DNA of 64,000 nucleotides from JAHFDS01 sp964593795 (GTDB lineage Bacteria; Myxococcota_A; Polyangia; JAHFDS01): positions 14,302-78,301 of the forward strand of contig CAZQJC010000163.1 of the NCBI GenBank assembly GCA_964593795.1, in the 5' to 3' direction. Below the pieces are notes generated by a model. The model was not told where the DNA came from and searched no databases. It worked only from the letters and a program-made list of their open reading frames with translations. Below are positions 38,009-47,626 of the stretch, piece by piece (positions within the stretch are counted from its first letter, which is position 1; each line of letters starts with the position of its first letter). The position numbers and the translations under genes were made by a program.

Positions 38009-39397
38009 TCAGCGGACGAACGTCGTCGCCGCGGCGGAGAGCGCGGGCGCGGCTGCGCACGTCGTCGCCGCCACGTGCTCGAGGCGCAGCGTGCTCGCGT
38101 CCGGCATGGCGACCAGCACCACGCCGGCGGGCGTCGTGAGCGGCGAGGCGCCGCGGGTGCGGCCCTGAGAGAAGCGCTCGTAGCAGTACGTCGCCCCCGG
38201 CCGGACGTCGGCGAAGTCGCGATTGACGACGCCGGTCGTCTCGAGCGGGAAGGTGTAGAGACCCATCCCGAGGCCGGGGATCGAGGTGCCGTTCGACAGC
38301 ACCGGCTGCGACGGATCGACGTAGTCGTGCACCAGGGCCACGAAGGACGAGACCTCGGTGGTGTTGGTCAGCGTCTTGCCCGGGACGAACCAGTTGCCCT
38401 GGGCGGTGCCGGGCAGGTCCTGGACGTACGTGCCCCAGATCGGATCCGCGGTGCGACGGAGGCTGCCGTCGTAGGCGCCCACGCGGGGCTCGAGCGCGGC
38501 GCGCGTCTCGGGCGTGAAGAGCGGCACCGGCGAGGCGAAGTAGAGCCAGTCGCGGTTGTAGTGGGTGGGCTCGGCGAAGGCAGCGGGCGGCTGACGGAAG
38601 TCGACCATGCCGAAGTCGACACCGGCGGCCATGTCGCTCTGGCCCACGTCGTCGCCGCCCTGGAGCTCGAGCTGCATCGCGTAGTCGCACTTGCGGACGA
38701 GGCCGGAGCCGGCGCCGGTGTCGACGTCGAAGCAGGTCGGCTGGAGGTTCGACATCTCCGCGGCCACGCGCGACGACACCGCGCCGATGTGGTTGAAGAA
38801 GACGCGCACGTCGCGGCAGGCGTAGAAGTAGAGCGTGTAGGCCTTGTTTCCTGCGGGGAACGTGGACTCCTCGACGGTGGTGAGCCAGGCGTGACCGGGG
38901 GAGCGCACGGTGGCGGGGGCGGGCATGTCGCCGGGGAGCGAGCGCGCGAACGAGGAGTGCTTGGCGGGGAAGACGTGGATCGGCGGGGCGAGGAAGCCGA
39001 GCGCGCGGAAGCCGATGAAGCCGTCGAGGGGCAGCGGCAGCGTGTCGAAGAGCGGGCCGCTCGTGCACGCGGGGAAGCGCGGGTCGGGGCCGCCGTTCGT
39101 GCCCATCATGCCAGCCATGCCCATGCCGGCCATGCCCATGCCGGCGCCCCCTCGACCTGCGGCTCCTGCGGATCCCGCGGCACCGGCGGCACCGGCCGAG
39201 CCAGCGGCACCGGCGGAGCCGGCGGCACCGGCGGCACCAGCGCCACCCGCGCCACCCGCACCAGCGGAGCCCGCGGCACCAGCGGAGCCTGCGGCTCCAG
39301 CGGAGCCTGCGGCACCCGCGGCGCCTGCGTTGTCGGGGCGGGGCGTGCCGCCGCAGCCGAGGATCACGAGGATGCCGAGACCGAGGACGCTTCGCAT
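38009..39397 (-). CDS. Lipoprotein with GAAGSAG linker and M23-like domain
   Basis: A 462-residue lipoprotein (lipobox LVILGCGG). It has a 60-residue low-complexity linker of GAAGSAG-type repeats and a Met-Gly motif (GMGMAGMGMAG). The globular part opens LDGFIGFRALGFLAPPIHVFPAKHSSF and continues as a beta-rich region (PAPATVRSPGHAWLTTVEES, FFNHIGAVSSRVAAEM), the layout of M23-peptidase-like lipoproteins, but I see no convincing HxH metal site, so it may be inactive. SD GGAGAG precedes the ATG at 39397. It is divergent from the gene at 39522, 124 bases apart. Confidence 0.72.
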   Translation of the reverse strand: MRSVLGLGILVILGCGGTPRPDNAGAAGAAGSAGAAGSAGAAGSAGAGGAGGAGAAGAAGSAGAAGSAGAAGAAGSAGAAGRGGAGMGMAGMGMAGMMGTNGGPDPRFPACTSGPLFDTLPLPLDGFIGFRALGFLAPPIHVFPAKHSSFARSLPGDMPAPATVRSPGHAWLTTVEESTFPAGNKAYTLYFYACRDVRVFFNHIGAVSSRVAAEMSNLQPTCFDVDTGAGSGLVRKCDYAMQLELQGGDDVGQSDMAAGVDFGMVDFRQPPAAFAEPTHYNRDWLYFASPVPLFTPETRAALEPRVGAYDGSLRRTADPIWGTYVQDLPGTAQGNWFVPGKTLTNTTEVSSFVALVHDYVDPSQPVLSNGTSIPGLGMGLYTFPLETTGVVNRDFADVRPGATYCYERFSQGRTRGASPLTTPAGVVLVAMPDASTLRLEHVAATTCAAAPALSAAATTFVR

Positions 39398-39488
39398 GGA
39401 GCTCTCCTTCCGCGCCCGCCGAGACGGGCGCACCGTGGTGCGTGAGCGATGGGAGTGGGCCGGCAGCGGGGCCGGCGGTGCCTTGGGG

Positions 39489-41471
39489 CTAGGGCGGACG
39501 GCGGTCGGGTAAGATCGGCCGGTGGGCCCGCTCATCGTCCTCGCGCTCCTCGGGCCGGCCTCCGCGGAGGCGCTGTTCGCCGAGGCGCGCTACGAGGACG
39601 CGATCGTGGCCGCGAACCGCGAGATCCGCGCGGGCGGGCTCGCGCGCGAGGCGCTCGCGGCGCGGCAGCGTGTGCTCGGCTGGTCGTACGTCGCCGCGGG
39701 CCAGCGCGAGGCCGCGCTGCACTCGTTCGGCCTCGCGATGACCCTCGATCCCGCGATGGACCTCCCGCCGGACGCGCCGCCCAAGGTGCTCGAGGCGTTC
39801 GTCGCCGCGCGCAGGCTCCACGGCGGCGTCGGGCTGCGGCTGCGCGCCCTGGCGCTCGCCAGCGCCGGTCGCTCGCTGGTGCTGCGCGTCGGGGTGGTCG
39901 GCGATCCGCTCGGGCTCGTGGCGACCATCCGCGCGCGCAGCCGGAGCGCCGGCGGTCCCTGGCGCGAGGTCCGCGGCGCCCCGGGGACGTCGATCGTGCT
40001 CGGCGACGCGGCGCGCGCCGAGTACTTCGTCGAGGGGCTCGACGCGCACGACAACGTGGCCGTCACGCTCGGCGACGAGCGGCGCCCGCTGGTCGCGCTG
40101 CTCGGGTCCGCGGCGCCGGACGAGGCGCCCGCGGTGCTGCCCTGGTCGCAGCGCGGCTGGTTCTGGCCGGCCGTCGTGGGCGGCCTCGTCGCGGTCGCCG
40201 GAGGCACGGTCTGGGCCCTCCGCGGGGGGGGCGACGATCGAGTGCCCCTGCAGTGGCAGCCGCCCGCCGTCCGGTGAGCGCGCGTCCGCCGAGCCCGCGC
40301 CGCCGTCCGCGCGGCCCGGCCCTCCGCACATCGAGGCGCCCGAAGGGGGCGGAATCGAGCCGAAATCCGCGGAAAATCGCTGCGCCGGCACACGCGCGCC
40401 GGACAGCGGAGGGATGGTGGCGAACGTGGCGTCGTAGGCCTCGCAGCCGCTCGCGGCCGGCGTGAACGTGGCGCCGCGGACCTCGAGGCAGAAGCGCTGG
40501 TCGATGGCTGGCGCGGTCGACGTGTCGGGCAGGAAGCGCCGCAGCGAGATGACGAGGTGCTGCAGCTCGCCCGGCGTGTCCGCGCGGGAGCGTCCAGCCG
40601 CCTCGGTCGTCATGAGCGCCGCCCCTCCGAGCGCGCCGTCGCGCTTGGCGATGCGGAGCCGGAACTCGTGGGTCCTCGCGTTGCCGATGAGCTCGGAGCG
40701 GCTCGAGAAGGCGAGCGTCGGCACGCCGGCGCGCGCGTAGCCCGAGGCGTGCGCGTACACGAGGCGGAGGTCGCTCGAGCATCCGTCGTAGCGCACGCGG
40801 AAGCCCTGTGAGATCGTGCGCGTCTCTCCGCGCACCTCGGGCATGTCGGGGTTGGGCTCGGCGTAGTCCTCGCCGTCGAGGAAGTGATACTCGAAGGGAT
40901 CGGCGCAGCTCGCGGGGGCGTCCGCGATCGGCGCGCGCCCGAAGAAGACGCGGCCGCCGGTGCGGCTCCGGAAGCTGCAGCGGTACACGCCCGTGTCGTC
41001 GAACGCGAAGAACGGCTGCTCGCCCTGCGCGTGCATCCACGGCATCTCGACGGCGGCGCCGGCGGGCACCGGCGTGCACGCGGTCGGCTCCCCCGCGCGA
41101 TCGAAGTGGCAGCCGTTGATCTCGTCGATGAGCCACTGCGCGTGGCCGACGAGCGCGTGGACGCGCGTGATCGGCGCGGTGCGCAGGTCGCTCGCGTCGC
41201 CGAGGACGTCGTAGAGCATGCGCTCGGCGTCGGCCCACTCGGGGGCGGGCGAGTAGCCCGAGCGGCGCGAGGCGCCCGGGGGCGCGAGGACGGGGCTCAC
41301 CTGGCGCGCGAGCGCCGCGATGTCGGGGAAGACGCCGGTGCGCGCGGGGGCGTCGGCCGGCGAGGGCGGCAGCGGCGCGTCCGGTGCGGGCGCGGCGGGT
41401 GCGATCACGCCGTCGCAGGCGGTGACGCTGGCGGCGAGCAGCCAGAGGCGGAGGCGGGGGTTCCTGCTCAA
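39489..41471 (-). CDS. Lipoprotein with abnormal C-terminal extension antisense to a neighbour
   Basis: The first 395 residues are a credible lipoprotein: signal peptide with lipobox (AASVTACDG), then WADAERMLYDVLGDASDLRT, HAQWLIDEINGCHFD, FAFDDTGVYRCSF, HEFRLRIAKRDGALGG, with scattered cysteines in pairs. From about position 40280 downward the frame stays open for 250 more residues but its composition is that of an antisense frame (Arg, Glu, His and Ala-rich). That stretch exactly opposes the TPR-like gene at 39522-40277. So the authentic protein probably ends near 40280 and the stop was lost by a point mutation or frameshift. The lipoprotein role is unknown. Confidence 0.6.
   Translation of the reverse strand: MSRNPRLRLWLLAASVTACDGVIAPAAPAPDAPLPPSPADAPARTGVFPDIAALARQVSPVLAPPGASRRSGYSPAPEWADAERMLYDVLGDASDLRTAPITRVHALVGHAQWLIDEINGCHFDRAGEPTACTPVPAGAAVEMPWMHAQGEQPFFAFDDTGVYRCSFRSRTGGRVFFGRAPIADAPASCADPFEYHFLDGEDYAEPNPDMPEVRGETRTISQGFRVRYDGCSSDLRLVYAHASGYARAGVPTLAFSSRSELIGNARTHEFRLRIAKRDGALGGAALMTTEAAGRSRADTPGELQHLVISLRRFLPDTSTAPAIDQRFCLEVRGATFTPAASGCEAYDATFATIPPLSGARVPAQRFSADFGSIPPPSGASMCGGPGRADGGAGSADARSPDGGRLPLQGHSIVAPPAEGPDRASGDRDEAAHDGRPEPAALRPGQHRGRLVRRRGPEQRDQRAPLVAERDGHVVVRVEPLDEVLGARRVAEHDRRPRGAADLAPGTAGAPAARADGRHEPERIADHPDAQHQRATGAGERQGAQPQPDAAVEPARGDERLEHLGRRVRREVHRGIEGHREAERVQRGLALARGDVRPAEHTLPRRERLAREPARADLAVRGHDRVLVARLGEQRLRGGRPEEREDDERAHRPILPDRRPP
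39522..40277 (+). CDS. Tetratricopeptide-like protein with C-terminal membrane span
   Basis: A 251-residue protein. After a GTG start and signal-like hydrophobic N-terminus (LIVLALLGPASAE), residues 18-85 form a TPR-like helical unit (ALFAEARYEDAIVAANREI, YVAAGQREAALHSFGLAMTL), followed by a beta-rich region (VGLRLRALALA, RVGVVGDPLGLVATIRA) and a C-terminal span (about 220-238, FWPAVVGGLVAVAGGTVWAL). Myxobacteria carry many such proteins of unknown role. The gene is completely antisense to the 3' part of the opposite reading frame at 39489-41471; residue composition favours this strand as the coding one. Confidence 0.7.
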   Translation: MGPLIVLALLGPASAEALFAEARYEDAIVAANREIRAGGLAREALAARQRVLGWSYVAAGQREAALHSFGLAMTLDPAMDLPPDAPPKVLEAFVAARRLHGGVGLRLRALALASAGRSLVLRVGVVGDPLGLVATIRARSRSAGGPWREVRGAPGTSIVLGDAARAEYFVEGLDAHDNVAVTLGDERRPLVALLGSAAPDEAPAVLPWSQRGWFWPAVVGGLVAVAGGTVWALRGGGDDRVPLQWQPPAVR

Positions 41472-41613
41472 GGGGTCCGTCCGGGCTCCTGTGCAAGCCT
41501 CCTGCCGTCGCGAAGCCCGCGGAAGCGCGTGGCCGCCGTGCGCCCCCGAGCCAGGGAGGCTCGCGGGGCGAGATCGCGGGTCTCGCGGCGTCGACGGGGC
41601 GTCTCGCGGAGGC

Positions 41614-43134
41614 TCATGGTCTGGCCGGTCGGATGACCTTGCGCTCCCCCGCCGCGACGTGGAAGCCGAGGGCGACCTGGATGCCCGCGCGTGGGTTCTG
41701 GAAGCGCACCCGGTGGGCGCCCGCGGGCACGGCCACGCCGGCGAGCGGCGTCTGACCGATCGACTTGCCGTCGAGCTCGACGTCGGCCCACGGCTGGATG
41801 TCGAAGGTCACGAAGCCGGGACCGGCCGACTCGGCGGCGGGCGCGGGCGCGGCGGGCGCAGGCGTGCCCCGCGTCGAGGGGGCGTGCGGTGCCGGTGTCG
41901 GAGTCGCGCGCGCGGGATGCGCGCGGGCACGCGCGCGAGGCGATGGCGGCGCCGGCGCCTCCGGCTGCGGCGCGCCGAGGGCCACCGGTGTCGCGCTCGC
42001 GACCTCGGCCGGCGGGGGCGGCTCGCTCCGCGCGGGCGGCTCGTCGGGACCGCGCACAGCGGCCACGATCGCGAACGGCGCGATCACCCCGAGCGCGCCT
42101 GCGAGCCAGGGGCGCTCCGCGCGCGGGCGTGGGGCCGGCGGCGCGGGAGGCGGGAGCTCGGCGCGCGTGCCGGCCAGGGAGTCGATCCAGCGTGGCAAGT
42201 CTGCGCGCTCGGGGAACAGGTCGCGCGCGAGAGCGCCGAGATCGGCGGGCTCGTCGGGGCACGCCGGCGCGGCCGCCTCGAGCGCCTCGGCGAGCGCGCC
42301 ACAGCCCGCGAAGCGGTCCTCCGGACGTGCGCAGAGCGCGCGCAGGATCGCGCGCTCGAGCGCCTCGGGCAGGTCGCCGCGGCGCTCGGACGGCGGGCGA
42401 GGGCGACACGCGTCCAGCGCACGCAGCACCTCGGGCTCGGTGCGGGCGGCAAACGGCGGCGCGCCCGTGACGAGCTCGTAGAGCACGCAGCCGAGCGCGA
42501 ACACGTCGGAGCGGCCGTCGAGCGGCTCGCCGCGGGACTGCTCGGGCGACATGTACTGCAGCTTGCCGCGCAGGACGCCCGTGCGCGTGTGGTGCGAGGC
42601 GCCGCGGGCCTTGGCGATGCCGAAGTCGACCAGCGCGATCGCGCCGTCGAACGAGACGAGCAGGTTGTGCGGGCAGACGTCGCGGTGCACGACGCCGAGG
42701 CAGCGGCCGGCGTCATCGACGAGCGCGTGCGCGTGCGCGAGCGCCGCGGCCGCCTGGGCGCCGAGCCGGGCGGCGAGCGCGAGCGGGAAGTCCTCGCGCC
42801 GCGCGGCCATCGCCCGCGCGAGGACGTGCAGCGACACGCCGTGCACGAACGCCATCACGAGGACCGGGTCGGGCCCCGGCACGAGCTCGAAGGCCCGCAC
42901 GATTCGCGGGTGCGAGAGGCGCAGGGCGAGCCGCGCCTCGTCGAGGAAGAGCGCCACGGCCTCGGGATCGGACGCCACCTCGGGCAAGAGGCGCTTGAGG
43001 GCGACCAGGCGATCCTCGTGGCGACGCCGCGCGAGCCAGACCTCGCCCATCCCGCCTCGGCCGATGCGGCCGAGCACGTCGAACGGGGCCGGCGGGAAGC
43101 GGGCTTCGCTGGGCACCCGGTCGGATCGTATCAT
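41614..43134 (-). CDS. Ser/Thr protein kinase with PEGA domain
   Basis: A 506-residue kinase. The kinase domain (18-280) has GRGGMGEVWLA, Lys47, HRDVCPHN (Asp152), DFG Asp170 and LQYMSPEQ. HRDVCPHN replaces the usual HRDLKPxN Lys with Cys, a change seen in many myxobacterial kinases, so activity is likely but should not be assumed. A single membrane span (about 350-368, LAGALGVIAPFAIVAAV) separates it from a Pro/Ala-rich stalk and a C-terminal PEGA domain (VTFDIQPWADVELDGKSIGQ, PAGAHRVRFQNP). Its ATG overlaps the stop of the kelch lipoprotein gene (ATGA), so both are made together. Confidence 0.92.
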   Translation of the reverse strand: MIRSDRVPSEARFPPAPFDVLGRIGRGGMGEVWLARRRHEDRLVALKRLLPEVASDPEAVALFLDEARLALRLSHPRIVRAFELVPGPDPVLVMAFVHGVSLHVLARAMAARREDFPLALAARLGAQAAAALAHAHALVDDAGRCLGVVHRDVCPHNLLVSFDGAIALVDFGIAKARGASHHTRTGVLRGKLQYMSPEQSRGEPLDGRSDVFALGCVLYELVTGAPPFAARTEPEVLRALDACRPRPPSERRGDLPEALERAILRALCARPEDRFAGCGALAEALEAAAPACPDEPADLGALARDLFPERADLPRWIDSLAGTRAELPPPAPPAPRPRAERPWLAGALGVIAPFAIVAAVRGPDEPPARSEPPPPAEVASATPVALGAPQPEAPAPPSPRARARAHPARATPTPAPHAPSTRGTPAPAAPAPAAESAGPGFVTFDIQPWADVELDGKSIGQTPLAGVAVPAGAHRVRFQNPRAGIQVALGFHVAAGERKVIRPARP

Positions 43135-45269
43135 CGCTCGGACACCCAGGTTCCGGAGGCCAGGCCCGCCGCGTCTTGCCCGCCGAACAGGAGGAGCGCG
43201 CCACGCCCCGCGTGAAGGGCCATGCGTCCACCCGCGCCCGGCGGGTCGCCCGACGGCGCGAGGTCGGCCCAGCTGTCGTTCCAGCGCTGCGCGTGGCCGC
43301 CCGGGTGCAGCAGACCGGCTTCGCCGTCGCGTCGGCCGTCCCACAGCAGAAGGCCGCAGCGTCCCGCGTCGTAGGCCATCGCCTCGCCCGCGCCCGCGAG
43401 GCCGCCGTCGTCCCGGTGCCGGCGCGTCCAGCGCGCGCCGTCCCAGAGCCAGTAGTCCGTGTCGGCGCCCGCCCAGACGAGGACCACCACGCCGCGCCCC
43501 GCGTGATCGACGAGGCCCGTGACGCCGGGGGGCAGGTCGGCCTCGGGCGGGAAGTGCTGCGTCCACGCGGCGCCGTCCCAGGTCCAGGTGTCGTTCAGGA
43601 TCGCGGTGTCCTTCTGGCCGCCGAAGAGCAGGACCTGACCGCGCGCGGCGTCGTAGGCGAGCGCGTGGCTCGAGCGGGGCGACGGCCGTTCGGGGGGAGT
43701 GACGAAGCTCCAGCGCGCACCGTCCCAGAGCCAGGTGTCGGTGCGCAGACCCTCGGGGCCGCGACCGCCGAAGAGCACGACCTGGCCGCGCGCCGCGTCG
43801 AAGGCGAGCGCGTGCCCCGCGCGGGGCGGGCCGGCCGCCTGCTCCTGCCGCCACGCGCCGTCCCAGGTCCAGGTGTCGCCGAGGATCACCGACGTGCCGG
43901 CGGCGTCCCGGCCGACGCCCCCGTGGAGGACGACGCGCGCGCGCGCCGCGTCGTAGGCCAGCGCGAAGGCAGTGCGCGGGGGCGGCTCGGTGCCGGAGAC
44001 CCGTCGCCACGCGAGCTCGACGGCGTCGCTGCAGGGCGCCTCCGCGTCGCGCGCGGGGGCGCAAGCGCCGGCCCCGCAGCGCTCACCGTCCGCGCAGTGG
44101 ACGCAGACGTCGCCGTCTCCGCGGCAGCTCGCGAGCGCGAGCGGCGCCGGGGCACAGCCGGTGGGGGCGCCGGGCGAGAGCTCGAGGCAGCCGCAGGCCG
44201 TGCAGGCGCCGCCGAGGCACGCGGAGTCGTCGGCGCACGTCTGGCAAGCCGCGCCGCCGACGCCGCACGCGCCGCGCTCCACGCCGGTGCGGCAGCGGCC
44301 GCCGTCGCAGCAGCCGTCGGGACACGTGCTCGGGCTGCAGGTGCAGGCCTCCGCCGGCTGGCACCTGCCGGCGCAGCACGACTCGCCCGGGGCACACGCG
44401 AGGCCGCACGCGCCGCACGAATTGGCATCGCTGGTGAGATCGGCGCAGCGCCCGTCGCAGCAGCTCGCGCCCGGTGCGCAAGCGCGGCCGCAGGCGCCGC
44501 AGTGACCGCGCGCGCTCGTCGGGTCGACGCACGCACCGCCGCAGCAGCGGTCGCCCTCCCCGCACGCGTGGTCGCAGGCGCCGCAGTGCAGCGGGGAGGC
44601 CTCGACGTCGACGCACGCGCCGCCGCAGCAGTCGCTCGAGCGGCCGCACGGCGACGCGCAGCCGGCGCGCGCGCACGTGGCGGAGTCGTCGGCGGAGCCG
44701 TCGCAGTCGTCGTCGTGGCCGTTGCAGCGCTCGGGCAGCGGGAGGCGCTGGCCCTGGCACGCGAGCAGCGCACCGCGATGGCAGGCGGTCCACCCGGCGG
44801 CGCACGCGCCGGCGCCGGAGGTCCCGGCGGGGCCGTCGAAGCACGCTCGCAGACCCCCGCTCGCACACTCGCCGCGCGACTCGGCGAGCGGGACGACGAC
44901 GGCGCCGGCGCGCCGGGCGTCGAGGACGACGCTCGTGCAGCCGGCCAGGAAGCGCTCGTCGGCCGCGTTCCACGCCACGATCTCGAAGGTCGCGCCGCCG
45001 GCGGCGATCTCCGGCAGGGCCGGCGCCCCGTCCACCGGCAGCTCGAGCTCGACCGCCGCTGGGGCGGTGGCCGCCTCGCACGCGACGCTCTCGCGTGGCC
45101 AGACGCGCAGGCGAAGGCGCCGGGCGGCGCGCTCCATCGCCACCGAGGGGTAGACGAGCCGCAGGGTCTGGGGCCGGCCCTCGTCCCCGCAGGCCGCGAA
45201 GCCGAGCGCGATCGCCGGAAGGAGCATGGCCGTGAGGACCCGACGCGCGATGCGCGGTGCGAGCGGCAC
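43131..45269 (-). CDS. Cys-rich (MopE-like) and kelch-repeat lipoprotein
   Basis: A 712-residue lipoprotein. The GTG at 45269 or the ATG at 45227 is the start; the ATG places the lipobox (AIALGFAACGD) closer to the N-terminus. Residues about 170-400 are a Cys-rich module: CNGHDDDCDGSADD (a MopE-type motif), then units of the type CCGGACVDxxxxxxHCGACGxAC. Residues about 420-712 contain six kelch-type repeats (ALAYDAARARVVLHGG, DTWTWDG, GQVVLFGGRGPEG, QVLLFGGQKD), a predicted beta-propeller. It is exported and lies ahead of and overlaps the kinase gene. A binding or structural role at the surface is inferred. Confidence 0.85.
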   Translation of the reverse strand: MPLAPRIARRVLTAMLLPAIALGFAACGDEGRPQTLRLVYPSVAMERAARRLRLRVWPRESVACEAATAPAAVELELPVDGAPALPEIAAGGATFEIVAWNAADERFLAGCTSVVLDARRAGAVVVPLAESRGECASGGLRACFDGPAGTSGAGACAAGWTACHRGALLACQGQRLPLPERCNGHDDDCDGSADDSATCARAGCASPCGRSSDCCGGACVDVEASPLHCGACDHACGEGDRCCGGACVDPTSARGHCGACGRACAPGASCCDGRCADLTSDANSCGACGLACAPGESCCAGRCQPAEACTCSPSTCPDGCCDGGRCRTGVERGACGVGGAACQTCADDSACLGGACTACGCLELSPGAPTGCAPAPLALASCRGDGDVCVHCADGERCGAGACAPARDAEAPCSDAVELAWRRVSGTEPPPRTAFALAYDAARARVVLHGGVGRDAAGTSVILGDTWTWDGAWRQEQAAGPPRAGHALAFDAARGQVVLFGGRGPEGLRTDTWLWDGARWSFVTPPERPSPRSSHALAYDAARGQVLLFGGQKDTAILNDTWTWDGAAWTQHFPPEADLPPGVTGLVDHAGRGVVVLVWAGADTDYWLWDGARWTRRHRDDGGLAGAGEAMAYDAGRCGLLLWDGRRDGEAGLLHPGGHAQRWNDSWADLAPSGDPPGAGGRMALHAGRGALLLFGGQDAAGLASGTWVSER

Positions 45270-45281
45270 TAGTGCCGCTCG
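45260..45281. promoter_or_regulatory. Perfect 22-base palindrome at the 5' end of the kelch lipoprotein gene
   Basis: Twenty-two bases centred on ACTAGT (45268-45273) read the same on both strands. The palindrome covers the GTG start and lies about 33 bases upstream of the alternative ATG (45227), compatible with a repressor operator if the ATG is the true start, or with a leader hairpin. Confidence 0.55.
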
Positions 45282-45531
45282 TCAAATGTTCGACCGGTCT
45301 TGCACCTGGAGGGCGACATGGGACCGTGGTGGAGGCGGCACTCGCGAGCGCGGAGCGCGAGCCAACGCGACACCTGGTGCTGCCCGTCCGGGATTCCCCA
45401 GGCTTCCAGCTGATCCGACGAGCGGCCCTGGGTGCTGGTCTTGCGCACGCTCCGCGTGCGCGAGTGCTGCCCCCACCTGGCGTGCACAGCGCTCACGTGT
45501 CTGGATGCCGGTCCACTTCTGACGGGCAGCA
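45282..45531. other. Intergenic region, no gene supported
   Basis: 250 bases between the kelch gene start and the stop of the sigma-54 activator. Short reading frames exist on both strands but none has a Shine-Dalgarno, a signal peptide or myxobacteria-like codon use. No hairpin or repeat copy was recognised apart from the palindrome next to it. Confidence 0.5.
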
Positions 45532-46533
<1,002 letters not shown>

Positions 46534-46601
46534 TCCTTGCCACAGGATACCGCGCCCGAGCGCCGCTCGGGTGCGCGGGCCGTCCGGCCGTGGCGGCGGC
46601 T

Positions 46602-47480
46602 TCAGGGGGTCACGCACAGGGCGGTGGACATGTTCGCGGGGAACGAGGCCGCGTCGGCCGCGAGCGCGGCGCGGTGCGCGGCGTTGAAGTCGGGCGAGCC
46701 GAGCGGCTCGGGGCAGAGCGTGTGCGTGTCCGCGCGGCTGGCGCCGTCGAGGTTGACCTGCAGCTCCACGCGGCCCCAGCGGGCGGGATCGCTCGTGTGG
46801 ATGCCGGCGATCCCGAGGGCCATCCCGGGCGTGATGGCCGCGCCGGGCGCGGTGACCGTCGGGTTGCGGACGTGATCGTAGAGGACGGTGTACTTCGAGG
46901 TGGCCGTTGGACGCGTGCGGATCTCGAACTCGCCCGGGTAGAGCGGGTTGCTCTCGGCCTCGATGGCGTCGAGCACGCCGGCGGTCGCGGCGAGCACGAC
47001 GGTGCCGGCGGCGACCTTGTAGTTGTAGGAGGAGCTCATCGAGCCACCGCGCAGCGAGGTCCCGTAGGCCTGGAAGCACCAGGCGTCGTCGACGTTGTCG
47101 GGGAAGCGCGCGTTGCAGTCGAGGCTCGCGAGCCGGTGGGTCGCGGCGTCGTAGGTGCCCGCGAGGTCGACGATGGGCACCGAGAGGACCGGCGGGGGCT
47201 CGACCGGCGCACCGCCCGCACCCGCACCGCCCGCACCCGCACCCGCACCGCCCGCACCCGCACCGCCCGCACCCGCACCGCCCGCACCCGCACCGCCCGC
47301 ACCCGCACCGCCCGCACCTGCACCGCCCGCACCTGCACCGCCCGCACCTGCACCGCCCACACTCGCACCGCCCGCACCTGCACCGCCCGCACCTGCACCG
47401 CCCGTGGTCGCGTCGCTGCCGCAACCCGGTGATGCAGTGGTGACTACCGCCGCGAACACGAAGCACGTCCACCTGCGCAT
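46602..47480 (-). CDS. M23-like lipoprotein with (GAGGA)n linker
   Basis: A 292-residue lipoprotein. Signal peptide and lipobox (VTTASPGCGSD) are followed by a 70-residue Gly/Ala linker coded by a near-perfect DNA tandem repeat (about 47209-47402). The globular part has VAAGTVVLAATAGVLDAIE, SKYTVLYDHVRNPTV and ITPGMALGIAGI, the G-x-V and His signature of the M23/LysM-linked fold, but only one candidate metal His is apparent, so it may be a non-catalytic relative. The start at 47480 was chosen because GAGGAGG lies 6 bases upstream. It is upstream of the sigma-54 activator gene. Confidence 0.78.
   Translation of the reverse strand: MRRWTCFVFAAVVTTASPGCGSDATTGGAGAGGAGAGGASVGGAGAGGAGAGGAGAGGAGAGGAGAGGAGAGGAGAGGAGAGAGGAGAGGAPVEPPPVLSVPIVDLAGTYDAATHRLASLDCNARFPDNVDDAWCFQAYGTSLRGGSMSSSYNYKVAAGTVVLAATAGVLDAIEAESNPLYPGEFEIRTRPTATSKYTVLYDHVRNPTVTAPGAAITPGMALGIAGIHTSDPARWGRVELQVNLDGASRADTHTLCPEPLGSPDFNAAHRAALAADAASFPANMSTALCVTP
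47209..47402. repeat. GC-rich tandem repeat coding for the GAGGA linker
   Basis: About 190 bases of imperfect 15-base units (core CCCGCACCCGCACCG) coding the Gly/Ala linker of the lipoprotein in the reverse direction. Units vary by a few bases and one is shortened by three, as expected for slippage-prone DNA. Confidence 0.85.
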
Positions 47481-47626
47481 GAGCCCTCCTCGCATGTTGG
47501 AGGCAGGCCATTGCAAGGCCTCTGCCGGCTTCAAGAGCCCCTCGATCCAGGGGCAAGAGACCAGCCGTCTCGCCGGGCGAGACACGCAGTCTCGTGCCGC
47601 GAGAGGCTCCGTCTCGGCGCGCGAGG

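Noticed and set aside
45226..45522. Possible small plus-strand gene in the gap after the kelch gene
   Set aside because: No Shine-Dalgarno, no signal peptide or known motif, and composition is unlike the other genes.
47209..47402. Candidate CRISPR or VNTR array
   Set aside because: The repeated units are contiguous and coding (Gly/Ala linker), with no unique spacers, so it is not a CRISPR array.
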